The notes: generated by a model from the sequence alone, not told the origin. DNA of 64,000 nt from Sphingomonadales bacterium (GCA_027486895.1 JAIXOE010000010.1:58831-122830); one strand, 5' to 3'. Numbered from the stretch's first letter, positions 29,891-38,385 are shown. Numbers and translations: made by a program.

Positions 29891-32800
29891 ATGGATATAC
29901 ATAGTTATTTGGGTCAAATCCGCAGTCTAGCGGGCAGCGGACAAGCAACCGAGCACAGTTACCGCCCTGCTCTTGAAGGATTATTCAAATCCATCGATGA
30001 AAATCTGACCGTTATTAATGAACCGAAACAAAGCGCCGTCGGTGCCCCTGACTTTGTATTTGCGCGTAATGGCGTGTCGATCGGCTGGTGCGAAGCGAAA
30101 GACCTCAACAAGGACATTACCCGCTTTGGCGCTGGTGATTACAGCCGCGAACAAAAGGAACGGTATAAAAAGGGTCTGCCCAACCTGATTTACACCAATG
30201 GCACGGACTTTGAATTTATCCGTGAAGGCGAAGTCACCAGCTTTGTCCGTATTGCTGACCTGATCCCAACACTGCCGCCGCGCCCCGAAGAATTCCCGCG
30301 TCTGGAAATGATGCTGAAGGATTTTTCGGCACAAACACCCATCAGCATCAAAAGCGCCAAGCAACTGGCGCAGATGATGGCTGGCAAATCCATGATCATC
30401 AAAGACATCATGGGCAAAGCGTTAATCGCCGACAAGGAAAGCGGCGTCGAGACTGAACTGACCGACCAATATGAAGGTTTCAAGAGAAGCCTGATCCACG
30501 ACATTACCATCGCCGATTTCGCCGACGTATACGCCGAGACCATTGCATATGGCCTGTTCGCCGCACGGTTGCATGACAGCAGCCTAGATAGTTTCAACCG
30601 CGCCGAAGCGTTGGAACTGTTGCCCAAATCCAACCCGTTTTTGCGCAACCTGTTTGTTTATATCGCTGGCAACAATCTGGATGACCGCCTGCGCCGGATG
30701 ATTGACGATCTGTGCGATGTATTCCGCGCCTGTGATGTGGGCGCGTTGATGCAGGATTTCGGCAAATTCACCGCGCGCAATGACCCGTTCCTGCATTTCT
30801 ACGAAACATTTTTGGCCGAATATAACCCCGCCAAGCGCAAGGCGCGCGGCGTTTGGTATACGCCCGAACCCGTGGTCAATTTCATCGTGCGTGCGGTGGA
30901 TGATGTCCTGAAAACCGAATTCAACCTGCCGCGCGGCATTGCCGACACAAGCAAGATTCAGATTGATTGGGACACGGGCCAAAATGACCCGAAATCGGGC
31001 AAGCCATTGACCATCAAAAAAGATGTCCACCGTGTGCAGATATTGGACCCAGCAACGGGCACGGGCACATTTTTGGCCGAAGCGATCAAGCAGATTGCGG
31101 CGCAGGTAAAGGATATCGCACCCGGCATGTGGTCGGGCTATGTTGAGGAAAACCTGATCCCCCGATTGCACGGTTTCGAATTGCTGATGGCGAGTTACGC
31201 CATGTGCCACATGAAACTGGACATGATGCTGACCGACATGGGCTATAAACCCAGCAGCACGCCGCCGCGCCTGGGCGTGTATTTGACCAACAGTCTGGAG
31301 GAAGGCGAACGGGTTGAACAGACCTTGCCCTTTGCCCGCTGGCTATCCGAAGAAGCCAAAGGCGCGAATACAATCAAACGCGATACGCCGATCATGTGCG
31401 TGATTGGGAACCCGCCTTACGCTGTAAGTAGTTCCAATAACTCGCCGTTTATTGAAGGCCTTGTGAGAGATTACAAGAACGGGCTTAACGAACGCAACAT
31501 ACAACCCCTGTCAGACGACTATATCAAATTTCTGCGTTTCTCCCAGCACCTGATTGATAAAAACGCATACGGAGTATTGGGCTTTATAACCAATAACAGC
31601 TATTTGGATGGCCTCATCCATCGCGTTATGCGCAAGTCTCTGCTGGATAGCTTTAGCAGCATTTACATTGTTGATTTACACGGCAGCACGAAGAGAAAAG
31701 AAGTAGCGCCTGACGGCAGTCCTGATGTCAATGTGTTCGACATACAACAAGGCGTCTCAATCATAATTGCTGTTAAAAATGCGGATAAGCAAGGCGATGT
31801 CCCTGTGGTCCGCCACCTCGACCTTTGGGGAAGTAGAGCCTCCAAAAATGAGTGTCTATTTTCGCTCGGTCTAAAAAGTTCGTTTGAAAAGATCGCTCCG
31901 CTCGAACCAAATTGGTATTTCCAACCCAAGAATTTCGACAACCAGATCGTTTACGAAGATGGGTTTGCGTTAAGCAAATTCCTTCAAAACATAAAGTCCG
32001 GTATCCAGACAAAACGCGACGCCTTATTTGTTGATTTTGATCGACCAGTCTTGGCTGAACGAATGAAAATGCTTCATTCTGGAGAAGCCGATACAGCTTT
32101 TTGCATAAAATACAAAGTCGAGGATTCCTCGTCTTACTCATTGGTCCGACGACTTTCGGAGTCCGTTTATGACGATTCAAAGATAATTTCGTGCCAGTAT
32201 CGTCCGTTTGATGACCGGTCGATTTATTACGACCCTAACCTTTTAGGCCGCGCGTTTTTCAGTGTAATGCAGCATTTAGTGCCGAGAGAAGAAAGCACAT
32301 CAAAGAACTACGCCTTGAACATTTGTCGGCAGCTTTCGACTGGTGATTTTGCGCATGCATTTGTAGCTGACAAAATTTTGGATCTCAATTCGTTATCCCT
32401 TCAAACGAAGGAACAGTCTTATTGTGCCCCCCTCTACCTCTACCCCGAAGAAGGCACGCTCGAAACCGAGCGGCGGGTCAATTTCGATCCCAAAATCTAT
32501 GCCGAGATCAGGGAACGTGCGGGGCTTTCGGGCGTCGATGGCGACGAACTCCGTGTCTTCGATTATATCTATGGCGTGCTGCATTCGCCCGATTACCGCG
32601 CGACTTATCCGCAATTCCTGAAAATCGATTTCCCGCGCATTCCTTATCCCGCATCGCCAGATGTTTTCGCGCATGTCGCCGAAAAGGGCGAGCAACTGCG
32701 CCGCCTGCACCTGATGGAGGACGCCATTATTGGTGCAACGCCTTATCCATTCAGTGGTGCCAGAGAAGACGGCGACGACAATGTGGTGGTGAAGCCTGCT

Positions 32801-33130
32801 TTTGTTCCGGCTCCGTTCGTGTCGAGCGCAGACGAGACACCCATAGACAGTGCGCTAGCTAACGGCATCTCGTCTTCGCTCGATGCGAACGGATCGGGAG
32901 ATGTTCAAAACGGGTCAGGCCGTGTCTACATCAACCCCGATCAATATTTCGACAATGTGCCGCAACTCGCATGGGAATTTCACATTGGTGGATATCAACC
33001 TGCGCAGAAATGGTTGAAAGACCGCAAGGGCAGGGCGGTGTCGTTTGACGATGTGGTGCATTATCAAAAGATCATTAAAATCCTGACCGAAACCGACCGC
33101 ATCATGAAAGAGATCAAATTACCACTGTGA
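29891..33130 (+). CDS. single-chain restriction-modification enzyme (nuclease + N6-adenine methyltransferase + target recognition, type ISP/IIL-like)
   Basis: A 1079-residue enzyme. The N-terminus is a PD-(D/E)xK nuclease: E29, D54 in GAPDFVF and E68-A-K70 in GWCEAKD. A helical linker follows to about 300. The gamma-class N6-adenine methyltransferase has motif I DPATGTGTF near 385 and motif IV NPPY near 507. The C-terminal part (about 515-850) is the target-recognition region, followed by a conserved end (VNFDPKIYAEIRERAGL, then FDNVPQLAWEFHIGGYQPAQ). No helicase domain lies between nuclease and methyltransferase, unlike LlaGI-type ISP enzymes, so it should cut like a type IIG/IIL enzyme. An in-frame GTG at 29870 is an alternative start; neither start has a clear ribosome site. 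The methylase should modify host adenine in the same target. Confidence 0.85.
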   Translation: MDIHSYLGQIRSLAGSGQATEHSYRPALEGLFKSIDENLTVINEPKQSAVGAPDFVFARNGVSIGWCEAKDLNKDITRFGAGDYSREQKERYKKGLPNLIYTNGTDFEFIREGEVTSFVRIADLIPTLPPRPEEFPRLEMMLKDFSAQTPISIKSAKQLAQMMAGKSMIIKDIMGKALIADKESGVETELTDQYEGFKRSLIHDITIADFADVYAETIAYGLFAARLHDSSLDSFNRAEALELLPKSNPFLRNLFVYIAGNNLDDRLRRMIDDLCDVFRACDVGALMQDFGKFTARNDPFLHFYETFLAEYNPAKRKARGVWYTPEPVVNFIVRAVDDVLKTEFNLPRGIADTSKIQIDWDTGQNDPKSGKPLTIKKDVHRVQILDPATGTGTFLAEAIKQIAAQVKDIAPGMWSGYVEENLIPRLHGFELLMASYAMCHMKLDMMLTDMGYKPSSTPPRLGVYLTNSLEEGERVEQTLPFARWLSEEAKGANTIKRDTPIMCVIGNPPYAVSSSNNSPFIEGLVRDYKNGLNERNIQPLSDDYIKFLRFSQHLIDKNAYGVLGFITNNSYLDGLIHRVMRKSLLDSFSSIYIVDLHGSTKRKEVAPDGSPDVNVFDIQQGVSIIIAVKNADKQGDVPVVRHLDLWGSRASKNECLFSLGLKSSFEKIAPLEPNWYFQPKNFDNQIVYEDGFALSKFLQNIKSGIQTKRDALFVDFDRPVLAERMKMLHSGEADTAFCIKYKVEDSSSYSLVRRLSESVYDDSKIISCQYRPFDDRSIYYDPNLLGRAFFSVMQHLVPREESTSKNYALNICRQLSTGDFAHAFVADKILDLNSLSLQTKEQSYCAPLYLYPEEGTLETERRVNFDPKIYAEIRERAGLSGVDGDELRVFDYIYGVLHSPDYRATYPQFLKIDFPRIPYPASPDVFAHVAEKGEQLRRLHLMEDAIIGATPYPFSGAREDGDDNVVVKPAFVPAPFVSSADETPIDSALANGISSSLDANGSGDVQNGSGRVYINPDQYFDNVPQLAWEFHIGGYQPAQKWLKDRKGRAVSFDDVVHYQKIIKILTETDRIMKEIKLPL

Positions 33131-33245
33131 TGCAAACAAAACACTTTCCTACAACCCAGCCGATTCGGTATAAGCAATCACATGGCGGCCTACAGGCGTT
33201 CCGCCATGCTTGAAGGCGCAGGGTTGCCCTGCTAGGGGCGGCGGC

Positions 33246-35063
33246 ATGACCGAACTCTCCCTTATCCGTAATTTTTCCATTATCGCCCACATAGATCACG
33301 GGAAGTCGACCCTTGCGGACCGGCTGATCCAGCAAACGGGCGGCCTGACGGCGCGTGAGATGACGAGCCAAGTCCTTGATAATATGGACATTGAAAAAGA
33401 ACGCGGCATCACGATCAAGGCGCAGACGGTGCGGCTGGATTATACCGCGAAGGACGGCATCACCTATCAGCTTAACCTGATGGACACGCCGGGCCATGTC
33501 GACTTTGCCTATGAAGTCAGCCGCAGCCTCGCCGCGTGCGAAGGCGCGTTGCTTGTTGTCGACGCCGCGCAAGGCGTTGAGGCGCAGACGCTCGCCAACG
33601 TCTATCAATCCATCGAGCATGACCATGAAATCGTGCCCGTCATCAACAAGATCGATCTGCCCGCGGCAGAGGTCGACAAGGTGAAGGCCGAGATTGAGGA
33701 AATCATTGGCTTGCCCGCCGACAATGCGGTGCTGACTTCGGCGAAGTCCGGCATCGGCATAAACGAGGTGTTGGAGGCCGTGGTCACGCGCATTCCCCCG
33801 CCAAAGGGCGACCGCAACGCGCCGTTGAAGGCCATGCTGGTCGACAGCTGGTACGACCCCTATCTGGGCGTCGTCATCCTGATCCGCGTCATCGACGGCG
33901 TGATCAAAAAAGGTCAGGAAATCCAGTTCATGGCCGCCGGCACAAAGCATCTGGTCGACCGCGTCGGCTGTATGCGGCCCAAGCTGGAAATCCTGTCCGA
34001 AATCGCGGCGGGCGAAGTGGGCATTATCACCGCGCAGATCAAGGAAGTCGCACAGACCCGCGTGGGTGACACCATCACCGATGCCAAGCGCCCCGCCGCC
34101 GAGCCGCTGCCCGGGTTCAAGGAAGTGCAGCCCGTGGTGTTCTGCGGCCTGTTCCCCACCGACGCCGCGGACTTTGAAAAATTGCGCGAAAGCATCAGCA
34201 AGCTGCGCCTGAACGACGCATCATTTAGTTTTGAAACGGAAAGCAGCGCGGCATTGGGCTTTGGCTTTCGCTGCGGGTTCCTTGGGTTGTTACACCTTGA
34301 GATCATTCAGGAACGCCTGACGCGCGAGTTTGACCTTGACCTGATCACCACCGCGCCGTCGGTTGTGTACAAGCTGCAACTTAGTCGGTCCAAAACCGAA
34401 GACGCGTGCGAGATGGAGCTGCACAACCCCGCCGACATGCCCGACGTTAACCGCATCGCGGAAATTCAGGAGCCGTGGATTGAGGCGACGATTTACTGCC
34501 CCGACGAATATCTGGGCAGCATATTGAAGCTGTGCCAGGACCGGCGCGGCATTCAAAAACAACTGACCTATGTCGGTGGCCGTGCGCAGATCGTGTATGA
34601 ACTGCCGCTCAACGAAGTGGTGTTCGATTTTTACGACCGGCTGAAGAGCATTTCGCGCGGCTATGCCTCGTTCGATTACCACCAGATCGGCCACCGCGAA
34701 GGCGACCTTGTGAAGATGAGCGTGCTGGTCAATGGCGACGCGGTCGACGCGCTGAGCATGATCGTCCACCGCGGCACCGCCGAAGCCCGCGGCCGCGGCA
34801 TGTGCGAGCGCCTGAAAGACCTCATCCCCCGCCATTTGTTCAAGATCCCCATTCAGGCCGCAATCGGCGGCAAAGTGATCGCCCGCGAAACCATCGCCGC
34901 AATGCGCAAGGACGTGACGGCGAAATGCTATGGCGGCGACATCAGCCGCAAGAAAAAGCTGCTGGAAAAGCAGAAAAAGGGCAAAGCCAAGATGCGCGAA
35001 TACGGCAGCGTAAGCATCCCGCAGGAAGCGTTTATTGCAGCGTTGCGGATGGGTGAGGAGTAG
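33246..35063 (+). CDS. lepA: translation elongation factor 4 (back-translocating GTPase)
   Basis: A 605-residue LepA/EF-4, a ribosome-associated GTPase. The start at 33246 ([12 protein letters not shown]) is chosen over an in-frame ATG at 33210. G motifs are [14 protein letters not shown] (G1), [16 protein letters not shown] (G3) and NKIDLP (G4). Domain II and the EF-G-like domains follow, and the LepA-specific C-terminus is [20 protein letters not shown], which contacts rRNA. It is a G+C-rich core gene (40 of 60 bases are G/C at 33541-33600) lying between two defence-type genes. It is not in an operon with either neighbour. Confidence 0.97.
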   Translation: MTELSLIRNFSIIAHIDHGKSTLADRLIQQTGGLTAREMTSQVLDNMDIEKERGITIKAQTVRLDYTAKDGITYQLNLMDTPGHVDFAYEVSRSLAACEGALLVVDAAQGVEAQTLANVYQSIEHDHEIVPVINKIDLPAAEVDKVKAEIEEIIGLPADNAVLTSAKSGIGINEVLEAVVTRIPPPKGDRNAPLKAMLVDSWYDPYLGVVILIRVIDGVIKKGQEIQFMAAGTKHLVDRVGCMRPKLEILSEIAAGEVGIITAQIKEVAQTRVGDTITDAKRPAAEPLPGFKEVQPVVFCGLFPTDAADFEKLRESISKLRLNDASFSFETESSAALGFGFRCGFLGLLHLEIIQERLTREFDLDLITTAPSVVYKLQLSRSKTEDACEMELHNPADMPDVNRIAEIQEPWIEATIYCPDEYLGSILKLCQDRRGIQKQLTYVGGRAQIVYELPLNEVVFDFYDRLKSISRGYASFDYHQIGHREGDLVKMSVLVNGDAVDALSMIVHRGTAEARGRGMCERLKDLIPRHLFKIPIQAAIGGKVIARETIAAMRKDVTAKCYGGDISRKKKLLEKQKKGKAKMREYGSVSIPQEAFIAALRMGEE

Positions 35064-35135
35064 CTATTCGCCGTAAAAATTCATTTTGTCGAGGTTCGCA
35101 CGGCTGTTGTTGCTTCTGAAAAGGAGCCGACAGGC

Positions 35136-35147
35136 GCAAATATTTGC
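35136..35147. promoter_or_regulatory. 12-bp palindrome upstream of the TIR/SLOG operon
   Basis: GCAAATATTTGC is a perfect palindrome 112 bases before the first TIR gene, inside a wider GCGCAAATATTTGCTATGCGC. It is a possible operator. A TTGACG at about 35210 could be a -35 box, but its -10 partner is poor. The ribosome site GGAGGG at 35251 precedes the ATG at 35260. Confidence 0.35.
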
Positions 35148-35259
35148 TATGCGCTACCTATGTTCGCGTCCCCAAAATACTGCCAATAAATGGAACTACT
35201 TAATCATTTGACGCCAATCAAATAAAGCTGAAAATGCTCCCTTCACACTGGAGGGCTAG

Positions 35260-36435
35260 ATGGCCGATTTTAAATATCAGATTGGTTTAATGGGCCGGCC
35301 GTGGTTTGATATCGAAATCATGCGAAGCTTGCTTTCAAGTCAGCTAACAGACCTTGGAATTTCTCCCGAATATTACGAGTTTTTAGACGAGGTTTCGTTG
35401 CCGAAACGAGATGTTAAGTCTCCATTTGTTTGCATTTTTTTTGGATATGAACATGCAAATCGTGATGTTTATTCGGATATTTCCGACATAATTGAAGACT
35501 CACTTCCCATAATACCAGTTGTTTCAGATCTAACAAATTATAGCAGTAAAGTCCCTTCTGAGTTAATCGCTATAAATGGATTGGCGATTGGCGAGGGTGC
35601 GCAGTTAGATTTCTCGCATCTTTTGACATGCGTCCTCGAGAATCTCTCACTTTTGAGAAAAGATCGACGAATTTTTATAAGCTATAGACGAGACGATACT
35701 CGAGAAATCGCTTTGCAGCTTTACGACGCTTTTCAAGCACAAAATTTTGATACATTTCTCGACACGCATTCAATCCAACCCGCCGTAAACATGCAAGACA
35801 ATTTGTGGCATAGGCTCGCAGACAGTGATGTAGTGGTACTGCTAGACTCGCCAAACTTTCGGACGAGTAAGTGGACCATGTTGGAGCAGGCTCAAGCAAA
35901 TGCGACCAGCATTCAGATCTTACATGTTTTGTGGCCATCCGTGGATGAAGACCCTTATTCTGCCTTGAGCGAATTTCTGCAGCTTGGCGCAGATAGCTTT
36001 CGTGCCGGAAAGGTAACTGGCAAACAAGCAAGGCTTCGGAAAAGTTCTATCGTGGCAATATGTGCGAAAGTTGAGAGCATTCGTGCCAAAGCTCTAGCAT
36101 TCCGACATGCCTACCTTGTTGACCAGTTTTGCGACATTTGTCGAGATAATGGAATAAAGGTCAATTTGCACCCGCAACGTTATATATCAACATCGGATTA
36201 CGGCGTGAATGCCGTTTATGTGCCTGCAATCGGTGTACCAAACGCTTATCGCATCAATCAAATAGAGTCGGCAATAGCAACGCAACATTCCTCCGATGCA
36301 GTTGTCAATGTTATCTATGACAATCGAGGATTGCTTGAAAGTTGGACAAGCCATCTGATATGGCTAAACTCACATTTGAAAATAAAAGTACTTTCCGTCG
36401 CCGACCTAAAAAATATGAAATGGTTTAAGGCATGA
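35260..36435 (+). CDS. TIR-domain protein with two flanking unknown domains (391 aa)
   Basis: The central TIR domain is at about residues 136-225: RRIFISYRRDDTREIALQLY (strand A, box 1), FDTFLDTHSI and a helix with SDVVVLLDSPNF. The segment SKWTMLEQAQ puts Trp205 and Glu209 where TIR NADases carry their catalytic Glu. The N-terminal domain (1-130) has Rossmann-like strands (FVCIFFGYE, LPIIPVVSD), and the C-terminal part (285-391) also looks alpha/beta (NAVYVPAIGVPN, VVNVIYDNRGLLES). Neither is recognised. The known activity of TIR enzymes is NAD+ cleavage or conversion to a cyclic ADP-ribose-type signal; that this protein does so is inference. It is the first gene of the cluster, has low G+C (20 of 60 at 35641-35700), and overlaps the SLOG gene by 4 bases. 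Confidence 0.8.
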   Translation: MADFKYQIGLMGRPWFDIEIMRSLLSSQLTDLGISPEYYEFLDEVSLPKRDVKSPFVCIFFGYEHANRDVYSDISDIIEDSLPIIPVVSDLTNYSSKVPSELIAINGLAIGEGAQLDFSHLLTCVLENLSLLRKDRRIFISYRRDDTREIALQLYDAFQAQNFDTFLDTHSIQPAVNMQDNLWHRLADSDVVVLLDSPNFRTSKWTMLEQAQANATSIQILHVLWPSVDEDPYSALSEFLQLGADSFRAGKVTGKQARLRKSSIVAICAKVESIRAKALAFRHAYLVDQFCDICRDNGIKVNLHPQRYISTSDYGVNAVYVPAIGVPNAYRINQIESAIATQHSSDAVVNVIYDNRGLLESWTSHLIWLNSHLKIKVLSVADLKNMKWFKA

Positions 36436-36992
36436 AAACGGTTTTTCTTTCCGCCAGCGTGCCGCTTCCAACTAGGCATGCGCGATTCTATGAAACAGCC
36501 GACCCTGTTGCTATAAAGGAGGCTGTGAAGTCGTTGGTAGTGGAAATTATTCCGCGTGGGCAAATTGTGTTTGGTGGACATCCTGCAATAACGCCTTTGA
36601 TTTCTTTAATCATCAGCTCTTTATTTCCTGACCATAGTGATAGGGCAATTCTATTTCAAAGTTTGGAATTTGAAGGCAGATTTCCGCCCGAAGTTGAAGA
36701 ATTTCCAACAGTGATATACACCCCGCGTCACCCTAATGGTCTTAATGACAGCCTACTTGAAATGAGGCGCCAAATGATTGGCGACTATAAATACGACGCA
36801 GCAGTTTTTATAGGTGGTATGGAAGGCGTAATTGAAGAATACGAAATTTTTCGAAAATTTCATCCTAATTGCTTAGTTTTGCCACTTGCTTCGACAGGCG
36901 CGGCGGCTAATATAATTTTCGAAGAGGGAAAATTCGACAAATATTTGAAAAAAGATATCAACTATTCGTCTATATTTCGTAGGTTAATATAG
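36432..36992 (+). CDS. SLOG-domain protein (186 aa), candidate nucleotide-signal sensor
   Basis: The protein is a single Rossmann-like SLOG domain: MKTVFLSASV (first strand), a glycine loop GGHPAITPLI at residues 48-57, FIGGMEGVIEEYEIF at 126-140 and PLASTGAAA at 151-159. The SLOG superfamily binds nucleotides, nucleotide derivatives or ADP-ribose-like ligands; in Thoeris ThsA a SLOG domain senses the signal made by TIR proteins. Here it stands alone, without a SIR2 NADase partner in the same chain. Translation is coupled to the upstream TIR gene (ATGA overlap). Its role as sensor or as base/nucleotide hydrolase is inferred. A related possibility is a LOG-type phosphoribohydrolase, but the usual PGGxGTxxE motif is absent. 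Confidence 0.75.
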   Translation: MKTVFLSASVPLPTRHARFYETADPVAIKEAVKSLVVEIIPRGQIVFGGHPAITPLISLIISSLFPDHSDRAILFQSLEFEGRFPPEVEEFPTVIYTPRHPNGLNDSLLEMRRQMIGDYKYDAAVFIGGMEGVIEEYEIFRKFHPNCLVLPLASTGAAANIIFEEGKFDKYLKKDINYSSIFRRLI

Positions 36993-37003
36993 CATAATGT
37001 AAA

Positions 37004-37010
37004 CAGGAGG
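37004..37010 (+). promoter_or_regulatory. strong ribosome-binding site for the ThsB-like gene
   Basis: CAGGAGG sits 5 bases before the ATG at 37016, the best Shine-Dalgarno of the cluster. It suggests this protein is made more strongly than its neighbours or independently of coupling. Confidence 0.7.
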
Positions 37011-37015
37011 AATTT

Positions 37016-37504
37016 ATGGCGCGTAAAGTTTTCTTTAGTTTCCATTATGAACGAGATGTACGAAGAATTGTTCAGATTCGGAATTCCTGGGTTGTGCGCC
37101 CCGGCGGTGAAGCCCAGCCATTTTATGACAAAGCAGAGTTTGAGCAAGCAAAAGCGCGAGCGGGTGGCATCGAAAAATGGATTGAAGACCAGTTAAAGGG
37201 ATGTTCCGTTACCGTGGTGCTTTTCGGGGCACAAACTTACGACCGGGAATGGGTTAAGCACGAAATCAAGCGTAGCCACGAATTGAACAAAGGCATGTTA
37301 GCGATCGACCTTTATGGCGTCAAAGATCCCCAGACTGGAACTGACGTCCAAGGCCAAAATCCGTTAAACCACTGGCAAGCCAACAACAATGGATCGTCAA
37401 CATCTTTCATGCAGCTTTATCGAACCTATAACTGGGTAAGAGACGACGGATATCATAATTTGCCAAGTTGGATCGAGGCGGCTGCCAGAGCGGCTGGCAG
37501 ATAG
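37016..37504 (+). CDS. ThsB-like TIR-fold protein (DUF1863/MTH538 type)
   Basis: A 162-residue protein of the DUF1863 family, known from Thoeris ThsB. It begins KVFFSFHYERDVRRI and then QIRNSW, the typical start of that family. TVVLFGAQTYDREW at residues 66-79 is followed by Glu83 (KHEIKRS), the likely catalytic Glu, and NPLNHW lies near 115. In Thoeris, ThsB uses NAD+ to make a cyclic ADP-ribose-type messenger once a phage is sensed, and ThsA responds. No ThsA (SIR2-SLOG) is present in this window. The gene lies 23 bases after the SLOG gene and 9 before the next TIR gene, so one operon is likely. Confidence 0.82.
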   Translation: MARKVFFSFHYERDVRRIVQIRNSWVVRPGGEAQPFYDKAEFEQAKARAGGIEKWIEDQLKGCSVTVVLFGAQTYDREWVKHEIKRSHELNKGMLAIDLYGVKDPQTGTDVQGQNPLNHWQANNNGSSTSFMQLYRTYNWVRDDGYHNLPSWIEAAARAAGR

Positions 37505-37513
37505 TTACAAACG

Positions 37514-38020
37514 ATGGCTATATCTCAATCCACACTGTTAGAATCATCGAGGATGGTGGTTGCTTCGAAAGCAGAAAACTTAAACGAAGCTCTAAGCCGT
37601 AATCTAAAAACGGCGTTTCTGTGTCACAGTCACAAGGATACGGCGCTAGCCGAAGGTGTAGATAAATATTTTCGTCGGATGGGTTGGTCGGTTTATATAG
37701 ATTGGAAAGATCTGTCGATGCCAGAAAAGCCTAATGAAGTGACTGCAAAAAAGATAAAAAACAGAATTCTTACGACAAATTACTTTTTGTTTCTGGCTAC
37801 AGAAAATTCAATGTCCTCAAAATGGTGCCCTTGGGAAATTGGGATAGCGGACGTTTCGAAAGGTGTTGATGATATTTTTATCATTCCAACGTCTTCAGGG
37901 TTCTCTACGTTTGGGAACGAGTATTTGGGTCTATATCAAAAGATCGATGTGGGTGCCCAAGGCAATTTAGCGTTTTGGCGACCGGGTGAGGAAAACGGAA
38001 CACGATTGGCAAATCGCTGA
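37514..38020 (+). CDS. small TIR-domain protein (168 aa)
   Basis: The TIR domain is at about residues 32-125: KTAFLCHSHKDTALAEGVDKY (box 1 region; the core is AFLCHSHKD), GWSVYIDWKDLSMPEKPNE, and YFLFLATENSMSSKWCPWEIG, in which Trp104 and Glu108 form the WCxxE-like active-site pattern. The N-terminus (1-30) is helical with no known motif. The sequence differs from both other TIR proteins of the cluster. Its TGxxWxxE-type motif suggests an enzyme rather than a scaffold. It starts 9 bases after the ThsB-like gene; no good ribosome site is seen, and an internal ATG at residue 14 (after GAGG) is an alternative start. Confidence 0.8.
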   Translation: MAISQSTLLESSRMVVASKAENLNEALSRNLKTAFLCHSHKDTALAEGVDKYFRRMGWSVYIDWKDLSMPEKPNEVTAKKIKNRILTTNYFLFLATENSMSSKWCPWEIGIADVSKGVDDIFIIPTSSGFSTFGNEYLGLYQKIDVGAQGNLAFWRPGEENGTRLANR

Positions 38021-38385
38021 TTTTTGTCCTAGGACTGCGTCTAGACAACGTTGCCAGTTTGCCGAATACACTAAACTTACCTCATCCCATTCTCAATTAT
38101 GCCAACGTCGGCTGAACTCTGGACTGCCGGGCGTTCGGCCAACACCCCTACCGCCGTTGCCCGCTAACAAACCACTTCCACTCATATTCATCAGGCCCCG
38201 GCAGCAACGGGCCGTTGGGTGGCTCGCGTGTTTGTTCGACCGTAAGGTGACGATGATTTTTGCCTGACTGGCCTTCGCACTTCCAGCATTACAGCCGCTT
38301 CACGAACGTCGCGATATCGTCGCCCATGCCGCTCTGGTGACAGCCCCACAATTGATAGGAAGCGTCAAAATTTCGGAGCCCGCTC
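38021..38385. other. gene-free stretch after the TIR cluster, with a possible gene remnant
   Basis: About 365 bases with no gene. It starts A+T-rich, then becomes G+C-rich. On the minus strand a coding-like tail reads SGMGDDIATFVKRL and stops at 38289-38291; the region before it has no continuous frame. I cannot identify the parent gene. No transposase, attachment site or tRNA is visible. Confidence 0.5.
38289..38380 (-). pseudogene. possible 3' remnant of an unidentified gene
   Basis: A reading frame of about 30 codons ends with WGCHQSGMGDDIATFVKRL and TAA. Its codons have G or C at most third positions in the last 17 codons, as real genes here do. The upstream part of the frame is lost, replaced by the end of the neighbouring minus-strand gene. 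Family not recognised; it may equally be chance. Confidence 0.3.
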
